NCBI GenBank assembly: GCA_016703965.1
Contig: JADJBB010000002.1
Coordinates: forward strand, 1 to 64,000
DNA: 64,000 bases
Source: Acidobacteriota bacterium
Lineage (GTDB): Bacteria; Acidobacteriota; Blastocatellia; Pyrinomonadales; Pyrinomonadaceae
Direction of reading: 5' to 3'
Below are positions 1-6,901 of this stretch, one piece after another. The stretch's first letter is position 1. Every line of letters starts with the position of its first letter. Below the pieces are notes generated by a model. The model ran no database searches. It was given only the letters and a program-made list of their open reading frames with translations, and was not told the DNA's origin. Position numbers and translations under genes: made by a program.

Positions 1-505
1 TCTTTTGTGACTTTCTTTTCTTTGTTGTGACTGCAGCAAAGCATGAGCAGGCATCGCCGCTCTTGGCGTGTGCGGTATGATCCATGCCGGCCATACCCTT
101 GTGCATTTCGGCCATTTTGGCGTCTTCGCCGTCCTTCATCATCGGGCAAGATTCGCCGTTCGCCATCTTCATGTCCTTCATGTCGTGGCCGGCCATGCCG
201 TCTTTCTTTTCGGCCATCATCGGGCAGGAATGCTCGCCGTTAGCGGCCATCGCCATTTTTTCGCCGTGCTTGGCGTCCTTTGACATCATCGGGCACGAAT
301 CGCCTTTGCAGCAGCATTCGTGAGCCGCTTCGCCGGTCGTTTTGTCCCCGGCTTTTTTCATCGGGCAGGAATCGCCGCAGCAGCTGCAGCATGATGCTGC
401 TACCGTTGTTTCAGCGTTGGTCGTGGTGGAATTGAATGCGTAACTGCGATGCCGAGTCCGAAAAGGACGACGGCTGTAAAGATGACTAATAATTTTCGAT
501 CTCAT
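1..505 (-). CDS. Cys/Met-rich metal-binding repeat protein (runs off the window edge)
   Basis: The frame is open from an ATG at 505 to the window edge, so the C-terminus is missing. The body is built of short repeats ending in SCPM or SCPMM (GDSCPMKK, GDSCPMMS, EHSCPMMA, GESCPMMK), with clusters CCSCCG and ECCCKG and many His and Met. This suggests soft-metal binding, most likely copper, in the cell envelope. The first ~35 codons look wrong. In the annotated frame they give a basic stretch. The +1 frame over about 425-487 gives a good signal peptide, with VIFTAVVLFGLGIAV visible. One extra base in the T-run at 493-496 and a compensating base near 420-430 would join the two. The copper role is inferred from residue content and from the CusF-domain gene at 1595. 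No named family is recognised. Confidence 0.6.
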   Translation of the reverse strand, partial: MRSKIISHLYSRRPFRTRHRSYAFNSTTTNAETTVAASCCSCCGDSCPMKKAGDKTTGEAAHECCCKGDSCPMMSKDAKHGEKMAMAANGEHSCPMMAEKKDGMAGHDMKDMKMANGESCPMMKDGEDAKMAEMHKGMAGMDHTAHAKSGDACSCFAAVTTKKRKSQK

Positions 506-603
506 GATATGTCTCCGTATAAAGCTGTAATTAGTAACGTGTCTAGGCACACGAACATGGGTTACGGCGCATGCAAAGAAAGGCTCTTCGCACGAACCTG
601 GCT

Positions 604-1053
604 TTAGATACGGATGACAGAATGAAGTATGCGTTCACCGCGTCGGTCGAGCGGTGGAGGGCGATAGACAGGCGTAGGATCTATGTGCAATGAAACGATC
701 GAAGGCGAGGCAAATCTGTAGATCTCTACATTTGCCGCCGGAACTGAATCAGCAGCCAAAACCAATGTTGCCCGCGTCTGCTTTTCAAGCGGAACAGCAA
801 ACATGCTGACCGGCATCATGCAGCACGAAGCGACAGTTGCACTGACCTTTTCGGCGTTTTGATCTTTTTCTTCGGCTTCTTTCTTAGCCCTGCGGCAATG
901 TTCCGAAAGGTGTGAATCGTCGGACGACGGCATTGCGGATGCCATCGCGATCTGCGAACAGTAGGTGAGGCAAACGAAACCGCCGACATTTAGACAAAGA
1001 AAAGCCAGCACGAACGCGGCCAATGTCTTTTTTGTCGTCGATCTCTGCATCAT
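604..1053 (-). CDS. Small exported Cys-containing protein, unknown function
   Basis: About 149 residues. The frame could begin at a TTG (1062), but the tandem ATGs at 1053 and 1050 are better starts. An N-terminal hydrophobic segment (roughly residues 10-30, AAFVLAFLCLNVGGFVCL) is a signal peptide or membrane anchor. It is followed by scattered Cys/His (CSQIA, SEHCRRAK, ASCCMMP) and a proline-rich C-terminus (VYRPPPLDRRGERILHS). It lies 98 nt upstream of the Cys/Met-repeat gene on the same strand, and its paired Cys and Met suggest it belongs to the same metal-handling unit. It resembles small DUF2946-type proteins in layout only. No function can be assigned. Confidence 0.55.
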   Translation of the reverse strand: MMQRSTTKKTLAAFVLAFLCLNVGGFVCLTYCSQIAMASAMPSSDDSHLSEHCRRAKKEAEEKDQNAEKVSATVASCCMMPVSMFAVPLEKQTRATLVLAADSVPAANVEIYRFASPSIVSLHIDPTPVYRPPPLDRRGERILHSVIRI

Positions 1054-1186
1054 CAAACTCAATATAGCACTAACGTCGGGTTTTGCAAATCATTATCTGG
1101 TCTACCCAGAACGATGATAGGAATGCCTGGAAAGAATGCGTGTGACGGCAATCACAAAGGTGCATTATTTTGCGGAATCTAAAATC

Positions 1187-1510
1187 TCAGCCAGGTCCTT
1201 CTCGACCGGCATCGGTTCGAAAAAACCAGACATTCGCACCGCCCGTGTTGCCTTTGGGATAGATGCCGAGCGGAGTTTTGGTCGCGGCACCTACGATGCG
1301 GATCAATTGTCCCCAGATCTCCCGCGGCGACCGCATTTGCAGCCCAAGCTTTAACATCTTCCAGTGGATACGCGTGTGATCGACGGTCGAGGCCTGGCCG
1401 AGCACATGCGCTCGCTCGAGGTCTCGAAATGCCGACGCACGATCGCCCTGCTCACGAAATTCACTCGCGATCTTTAGCTCGGATTCGATATGATCCCGCA
1501 GTGATGCCAT
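1187..1510 (-). CDS. DUF3703 family protein with a frameshifted C-terminus
   Basis: The body matches DUF3703 in my memory of the family: an N-terminal helix with GDRASAFRDLERAHVLGQ, then H-x-R-IHWKMLKLGLQ, then the signature KTPLGIYPKGNTGGANV. The reading frame ends WFFRTDAGREGPG, which is not the family ending. Removing one A from the A6 run at 1220-1225 gives WFFEPMPVEKDLAEILDSAK and a stop at 1165-1167, the expected ending. The intact gene would therefore be 1165-1510. Function is unknown. In other genomes such proteins often sit beside metal-resistance and cytochrome genes, which fits this neighbourhood. The break could be a base-calling error or recent slippage. Confidence 0.75.
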   Translation of the reverse strand: MASLRDHIESELKIASEFREQGDRASAFRDLERAHVLGQASTVDHTRIHWKMLKLGLQMRSPREIWGQLIRIVGAATKTPLGIYPKGNTGGANVWFFRTDAGREGPG

Positions 1511-1594
1511 AACAACCCAAGCATCTTGGATTTGCTAAACATTGTCAATCGACTTGTCGCAAACTAGAATTAGGGGGGCAGTCTTATTAACTAT

Positions 1595-2191
1595 ATGAAG
1601 CTGTTATTCATAACCGCCGCCGCTCTTCTTTTCACAGCCTGTTCCACGCCGAGCCCCGCGAACAGAGTGGTCCCGCCGGCAGTCGAAAGACAAACCTACA
1701 AGTCCGTCGGCATCGTAAGATCCATCGATATCGACACCGACCGCGTTACCGTAGATCACGAAGAGATTCCGGGCTATATGGCTGCGATGGAGATGAATGA
1801 AATGGTTGCCGATCACGAACTGCTCGGCAGCATCAAGGTTGGCGACAAGGTCGAATTCGAGATAGAACGGCGCGGTTCGACGGTCATTTATACGAGTTTC
1901 AGAAAGATCGGCACCGTTGCCGTCGTCAACGGCAGCGAGATATACAAAACGAACTGTGCCGAATGCCACGGCGGCAGCGGCGAAGGTACGAAGAAAGGAA
2001 TTCCGCTGACGAGCGGCCACGCTCTCGACCATTCGGAGGAGGGCCATATCAAGCAGGTAACCAATGGCGAAGGAAACAAGATGCCCGCGTTTCGCGACAA
2101 ACTAACGGCCGAGCAGATCAAAGAGGTGGTGCGGTTCGTTCGCGAAGATATTCAAAAAGGCCTGAAACGGAACGAAGGTCACAAGCATTGA
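1595..2191 (+). CDS. Lipoprotein with CusF-like copper domain fused to cytochrome c
   Basis: 198 residues. The signal peptide ends in a lipobox (LLFTACS, Cys16), so the protein is probably anchored in a membrane facing the periplasm. Residues ~35-105 form a CusF/CopK-like small barrel: GIVRSIDIDTDRVTVDHEEIP, then GYMAAMEMNEMV with the Met-rich metal site, then IKVGDKVEFEIE. Residues ~112-190 are a class I cytochrome c with one haem site, CAECH, and a distal-Met candidate in KMPAF. The C-terminus is His-rich (GHKH). The fusion suggests a periplasmic copper-binding redox protein, perhaps in copper delivery or detoxification. The upstream neighbours on the other strand are also Cys/Met-rich. Confidence 0.85.
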   Translation: MKLLFITAAALLFTACSTPSPANRVVPPAVERQTYKSVGIVRSIDIDTDRVTVDHEEIPGYMAAMEMNEMVADHELLGSIKVGDKVEFEIERRGSTVIYTSFRKIGTVAVVNGSEIYKTNCAECHGGSGEGTKKGIPLTSGHALDHSEEGHIKQVTNGEGNKMPAFRDKLTAEQIKEVVRFVREDIQKGLKRNEGHKH

Positions 2192-2497
2192 CCACGGGCG
2201 GCGAGATCGAACAGGAGCAGAACTCAGAGGCGTTTCTAGCCGAGAATATCAGGCCACGCGTTCACAAGACTAAGGTTACGCTCGACCGCGATATGCTCAG
2301 CGATACCGAGTTTCCGATCGAGGCGAAACGCGGCGACGTCAAAATAGATCGCCTCAGCCGACTCAACTCTAAAAGACCGCCGCGAACGCATCCTGCGAAT
2401 TATCGCCGTTTCCGGCATGTCCGATCTATTGTCATTTACGTCGCGGTTTCGCATGTCCGGATTTTATCACTTTTGGGGAAGGGAACTACAGGGATAA
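2188..2497 (+). pseudogene. Possible decayed or frameshifted small gene
   Basis: After the cytochrome gene an open frame could start at a TTG overlapping its stop. It reads protein-like to about 2370 (RDMLSDTEFPIEAKRGDVKI). A second frame then reads protein-like to a stop at 2495-2497 (DRRERILRIIAVSGMSDLL, then SFTSRFRMSGFYHFWGREL). A single frame change near 2360-2375 would join them into a ~100-residue product. Neither half is recognised. The evidence is only the amino-acid texture and the way the frames connect, so this could also be chance. If real, it may be co-transcribed with the copper/cytochrome gene. Confidence 0.25.
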
Positions 2498-2562
2498 AGG
2501 AGATGATGGGGATAAGAAAAAAGACTTTCTCTAGATCCATTTCATCCCATTCATCCCTGTAA
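2486..2562. repeat. Imperfect inverted repeat next to ychF
   Basis: Arms at about 2486-2513 and 2535-2562 are imperfect reverse complements built around TACAGGGAT/ATCCCTGTA. The loop is A-rich. The element abuts the ychF stop codon, so in the minus-strand transcript it could act as a terminator, although no long U-tract follows. Confidence 0.5.
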
Positions 2563-3666
2563 TTAAACATTAAACCTAAAATCCACCACGTCGCCGTCCT
2601 GCATGATGTATTCCTTGCCTTCGAGGCGGGCGAGGCCTTTTTCGCTGGCTGCCTTTCTTGAGCCGCAGGCGACTAGGTCGTCGTATGAGACGATCTCGGC
2701 GCGGATGAAGCCGCGTTCGATGTCGGTGTGGATCTCGCCGGCGGCCTGAGGGGCTTTGGTGCCGATAGGGATCGTCCAGGCGCGAACTTCTTTTTCACCG
2801 GCGGTCAGGAACGACATCAGGCCGAGCATATGGTACGCGGCTTTGATCAGTTCGTCGACGCCGCTGGAGTTGAGGCCGAGGTCTTTTAGGTATTCGGTGC
2901 GTTCCTCGGCGTCGAGGGCGACGAGTTCGGCTTCGAGCTTGGCACAGATGACGACGACGTCCGCATTTTCGCTGGCGGCGTGTTTCTTTACGGCCTGCAC
3001 GTGCGGATTGCTGTCAGGGTCAGCGAGCGTTGCTTCGTCGACGTTGGCGGCATAGATCGTCGGCTTCGTCGAGAGGAAGAACCAGGTTTTCAGCATCGCA
3101 CGCTGGTCGTCGGTCAGGTCGGCGGCACGAGCGGGCCGGCCTTCTTCGAGCAGCGGTTGGATCTTGTCGAGGATCTCGATCTCGAGCTTTGCCGTCTTGT
3201 CCCCCGAGGCTTTGACCGCTCGGTTGGCCTTGTCGCGGCGTTTTTCGGCCGAGTTCAGGTCGGCGAGAGCGAGTTCGATCTGGATCGTCTCGATATCGCG
3301 GATCGGATTTACCGAGCCTTCGACATGGACGATATTGTCGTCGTCAAAACATCGAACAACCTGGATCACGGCGTGAGTTTCACGAATATTCGCGAGAAAC
3401 TGATTCCCCAAACCCTCGCCCTTCGAAGCTCCGCGAACCAATCCCGCAATATCCAAAAACTCAACCATTGCCGGGACGGTCTTTTGAGCCTTATTCAGCT
3501 TTTCCAGCACGCCGAGCCGTTCGTCAGGCACCGCGACCATGCCGACGTTCGGTTCGATCGTCGCAAAAGGATAATTCGCCGCCAAGGCCGATTCCTGAGC
3601 GGTCAGAGCATTAAAAAGTGTCGATTTTCCAACGTTGGGCAGCCCAACAATTCCAGCTTGTAACAT
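2563..3666 (-). CDS. ychF: Redox-regulated ATPase YchF (Obg-like P-loop protein)
   Basis: 367 residues from the ATG at 3666. A longer frame begins at 3735, but the protein family starts exactly at MLQAGIVGLPNVGKSTLF. G1 motif GLPNVGKST, G3 DIAGLVRGASKGEGLGNQFL, then the coiled-coil region and a C-terminal TGS-like domain ending in GKEYIMQDGDVVDFRFNV. YchF is a ribosome-associated ATPase of the Obg family that acts in translation and oxidative-stress responses. Length and motifs are normal. It appears to be a stand-alone gene. Confidence 0.95.
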   Translation of the reverse strand: MLQAGIVGLPNVGKSTLFNALTAQESALAANYPFATIEPNVGMVAVPDERLGVLEKLNKAQKTVPAMVEFLDIAGLVRGASKGEGLGNQFLANIRETHAVIQVVRCFDDDNIVHVEGSVNPIRDIETIQIELALADLNSAEKRRDKANRAVKASGDKTAKLEIEILDKIQPLLEEGRPARAADLTDDQRAMLKTWFFLSTKPTIYAANVDEATLADPDSNPHVQAVKKHAASENADVVVICAKLEAELVALDAEERTEYLKDLGLNSSGVDELIKAAYHMLGLMSFLTAGEKEVRAWTIPIGTKAPQAAGEIHTDIERGFIRAEIVSYDDLVACGSRKAASEKGLARLEGKEYIMQDGDVVDFRFNV

Positions 3667-3763
3667 AAGAGCGTTTTTCCGTCCCGTTTCAAAAACTCTT
3701 ATTCTACAATTCTCCGCGGATATTGCGAAGCTCACGTGAACCCGGGCCGTGATGTCCGTGAAC

Positions 3764-3848
3764 TAATTGTCAATTGTAAACTGGAAAATTGGCAATTGGT
3801 GGTAATATTCCGCCAACCAATTAACAATCGAACAATTTACAATTAACG
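3764..3848. repeat. AT-rich inverted-repeat element
   Basis: Between ychF and the next gene there is a palindromic stretch. AATTGTAAA near 3772 faces TTTACAATT near 3836, and an inner pair AATTGGTGG / CCAACCAATT flanks TAATATT. It looks like a small non-coding palindromic element, one of several unrelated kinds in this window. Confidence 0.45.
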
Positions 3849-3883
3849 ATCTAAGCAGCTAGACACCCTGGTTACTCGCTGGA

Positions 3884-4753
3884 TCACTTTCTTGCGTAGA
3901 ACATACTAATTCCAGTCAAACGATTTACATTATTTTTGCTTAGCCATGGATATCTCTCGCGAGCGAGGTTTGGAATGTCAGCTTCGCGAATCTCGCCGGC
4001 TAACTCGCGTTCGCCGAGCTGATAGATATACGATTCGGCTTCGTTGGCTAGCGTGGTGAGGCGGTCGATCTCGGGGTCGTCGAGTTCGGGGTGGAAGACG
4101 CGGATGCGGTCGTGGATCGGTTTTCGGAAATTTTCGCCCCATTCGGTTGCGAGTTCGAGGTCTTTGTTGAGGAGTTCGGCTTCGTGGTCGGGTTCGTAGG
4201 CGGTGACCGAGATCATTTTTACCTCTTCACGAGGTGCGATCGGACGTTCGTCATTACGAATGCCCGGATATGCGGCCGAGAATCTGGGCGGGAAGAACTT
4301 GATAAACGTCAGCCGTCCGGTCGAACGGTCTGCAAAGGTGATCATCGCCTCAAAAAACCCGGGCCGCAGGTGGCCGATGTGGAATCGGTACTCGGTCTCG
4401 TCGCCGTTTGCCGACGGAAAATAGCTGTCCACCTCGACCGATCTCACACGGTCGTTAACGAGTATAGACTCAACGCTTTGCGGAATAACGAGCACTTGAA
4501 AATGGATCGATTCGTCGACTGTTATGCTCGCAATATCTTCGGCTCTTTCGCCGATCGCGTATGAAGTCACGACGACCGGGCATTGGCCGGGCGGGATATT
4601 TTCGGCGAAAGGCGGGCAGATGATCGAGCCTTGTCGATCGATCGTCGCCGATGTGCCGTCGCCCCGATCGGGCAGGGCCAATTGCGGTTGGTCATCGAGG
4701 TCAAAGAGCGTGCCCTCGGGGAAGTATGGATTGGGGCCGAGATAGATGAGCAT
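3884..4753 (-). CDS. Hypothetical protein
   Basis: 289 residues from an ATG at 4753. There is no signal peptide or membrane segment. The N-terminal two thirds look beta-rich (FHIGHLRPGFFEAMITFADR, RLTFIKFFPPRF). The last third is helical and acidic (DLELATEWGENFRKPIHDR, LTTLANEAESYIYQLGEREL). The codon pattern is like its neighbours and the frame is long and uninterrupted, so it is probably real. I do not recognise a family. It is transcribed away from the membrane-protein pair at 4880, with which it shares a 126-nt promoter region. Confidence 0.6.
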   Translation of the reverse strand: MLIYLGPNPYFPEGTLFDLDDQPQLALPDRGDGTSATIDRQGSIICPPFAENIPPGQCPVVVTSYAIGERAEDIASITVDESIHFQVLVIPQSVESILVNDRVRSVEVDSYFPSANGDETEYRFHIGHLRPGFFEAMITFADRSTGRLTFIKFFPPRFSAAYPGIRNDERPIAPREEVKMISVTAYEPDHEAELLNKDLELATEWGENFRKPIHDRIRVFHPELDDPEIDRLTTLANEAESYIYQLGERELAGEIREADIPNLARERYPWLSKNNVNRLTGISMFYARK

Positions 4754-4879
4754 CGAGGAAAATTCTATCTGAAAAAGGCAGTTGCTGGCGAGCCCGCGTT
4801 CCGCTTCAAAACGTTAACTAAAATTGTGTTTTCTGCGCGAATTAAAGTAACTTATCTAGAAGTCCGCCTCGCGTAAAAT

Positions 4880-6895
4880 ATGTTTATATCATTGATCCTG
4901 ATCGCTCTGCTCGCTTTTGGCGGAATGGCGCTGACATATCTCGTCGCCATGGAAAAACCGATGGTCTGGCGGCTGTCGGCGGGAACGGTGATCGGTTCGG
5001 CTGTTTTTGGCATCGCGTCGTTCGTCGCGGCATCTGTCGCGGGTTTTAGTGTGCCGGTTTTGATCGTGGCACTGACGATCACGCTGCTGCCATTACTGCT
5101 GCTGCAGCGACCGGATATTCGAAAGAACTTCCTGCACGACTGGGCCAAGGCGAAAGGCACGCTGCAAGGTGCAAATGCCAAAAAAATGCGGCATTTGGCG
5201 TATTACGCGGGCTTCTTTCTGCTTTTCTTTCTCTTCTTCGACAAGACGATGTTCATGATGAACGGCGGTATCCATACCGGCGGTTCACAGAATCTCGGCG
5301 ACCTGCCGTACCACCTCGGTACGATATTCAGCTTTACAGAGGGCAATAATTTTCCGATCGTAAATCCTTCGTGGGCCGGGGCAAAATACACATATCCGTT
5401 CGTCGCCGATCTGCTGAGTGCGTGTTTTGTGAAGCTCGGTTCGGACGTCATCAATTCGATGTTCGTGCTGAATGTGGCCTGGGCGTTCTCGCTGTTCGTA
5501 ATACTCGAAAGTTTTGTCGTTTCGCTCACTGGCAGCAAACTCGCGGGCCGCATTGCTCCGCCGCTGCTGTTTCTGAGCGGCGGCCTTGGCTTTTGGGCGT
5601 TGTCAGCCGACATGGCGGCTTCCGGCAAAGGATTCTATGACACGCTGATGAACCTGCCGCATGATTACACGATCAACGATAAGTACCGTTGGGGCAATTC
5701 GCTTGTCGTATTATTTATGACGCAGCGAAGCCTGTTGCTCGGAATGCCGCTCACGCTGCTCGTTCTGAACTATCTGTGGAAGGTCTTCGCCTCTGAAAAG
5801 CCCGAAACGGCGGCAGTTGAAAAGATCGACAGTGAGGAAACTGACCGTAGCACTTTGTCACTTTCCAGCTTTCCTGTTTCCGCCTTTCTCATCGGCCTTC
5901 TCGCGGGAACTCTCCCGCTGATCCACATGCACAGCCTTGTGGTACTTTTCATCGTGACGGCGTTCCTATTCGTGATGCGTCCGGGGCGTTGGATGGAATG
6001 GATCACCTTCGGCCTAGGCGTGTCGGCGGTCGCGATCCCCGAACTCGCCTGGCTGATGACCGGAACTGCGACCGAATCGACGAAGTTTTTCGAATTCTTC
6101 TTCGGCTGGGACAAGCGGGAGACCGAGTTTATCTGGTTCTGGTTTACAAATACCGGCCTGTTATTTCCTGTCCTCATAGCCGGCATCTGGGTCTATATGA
6201 CGGGCGGAAAGCTCGCGATACCTTCGGGCGAGGTTGGCAAGGTTGAAAACGCCGCACCTATCGAGCTGAAAAAGACATTGGTGTTGTTCTATGTACCGTT
6301 CTTTTTCCTTTTCGTCCTGTCGAATTCCGCAAAGCTTGCCCCGTGGGAATGGGATAACATCAAGATCCTGATCTATTGGTTCACCGGCTCGCTGCCGCTG
6401 GTAGCGTTGGCATTGGCGTGGGCGTGGGAGAAGAATAAAGTTCTCAGAATCGTTTCGGGCGTTTGTTTTGCTGTGCTGATCTTGTCAGGCTCGCTCGATG
6501 TCTGGCGGACCGTTTCGGGACAGATCAAGTACGGAGTATTTGACGCAGACGCGATCAAGATCGCCGATCAGATAAAGCAGAAGACCGATCAGAAGGCTGT
6601 TTTTGTTAACGCTCCGACGTTTAACTCGGCGGTTGTGCTCTCGGGGCGGCAGTCCGTCATGCGGTACAGCGGCCACCTCGCTTCGCACGGGATCGATTAT
6701 TATCCGCGTGAGGCTGAGATCAAGCAGATCTATCAGGGCGGCGGCGTAGCGGATATTTTGCTCAACAAATATAATGTCGATTACGTCCTGATCTCGCCGG
6801 AAGAGCGAAATACGCTCAAGGCAAACGAAGATTATTTTAAGAAATTCCCCGTCCTTGCTGAGGCAGGGCAATACCGCGTTTACAAGGTGAAGTAG
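4880..6895 (+). CDS. Polytopic membrane protein, GT-C glycosyltransferase-like
   Basis: 671 residues with about a dozen hydrophobic segments and a soluble C-terminal tail of ~120 residues (from about YGVFDADAIKIADQIKQ). After the second hydrophobic block, an extracytoplasmic loop carries NLGDLPYHLGTIFSF and NPSWAGAKYTYPFVADLLSA. This acidic first-loop arrangement resembles GT-C lipid-linked sugar transferases or DUF2298-type proteins. It lies 6 nt upstream of an Agl23-family gene, so the two probably act together on an envelope glycan or glycoprotein. The catalytic role is inferred from topology and context; no family signature is certain. Confidence 0.65.
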   Translation: MFISLILIALLAFGGMALTYLVAMEKPMVWRLSAGTVIGSAVFGIASFVAASVAGFSVPVLIVALTITLLPLLLLQRPDIRKNFLHDWAKAKGTLQGANAKKMRHLAYYAGFFLLFFLFFDKTMFMMNGGIHTGGSQNLGDLPYHLGTIFSFTEGNNFPIVNPSWAGAKYTYPFVADLLSACFVKLGSDVINSMFVLNVAWAFSLFVILESFVVSLTGSKLAGRIAPPLLFLSGGLGFWALSADMAASGKGFYDTLMNLPHDYTINDKYRWGNSLVVLFMTQRSLLLGMPLTLLVLNYLWKVFASEKPETAAVEKIDSEETDRSTLSLSSFPVSAFLIGLLAGTLPLIHMHSLVVLFIVTAFLFVMRPGRWMEWITFGLGVSAVAIPELAWLMTGTATESTKFFEFFFGWDKRETEFIWFWFTNTGLLFPVLIAGIWVYMTGGKLAIPSGEVGKVENAAPIELKKTLVLFYVPFFFLFVLSNSAKLAPWEWDNIKILIYWFTGSLPLVALALAWAWEKNKVLRIVSGVCFAVLILSGSLDVWRTVSGQIKYGVFDADAIKIADQIKQKTDQKAVFVNAPTFNSAVVLSGRQSVMRYSGHLASHGIDYYPREAEIKQIYQGGGVADILLNKYNVDYVLISPEERNTLKANEDYFKKFPVLAEAGQYRVYKVK

Positions 6896-6901
6896 GTCGA
6901 G

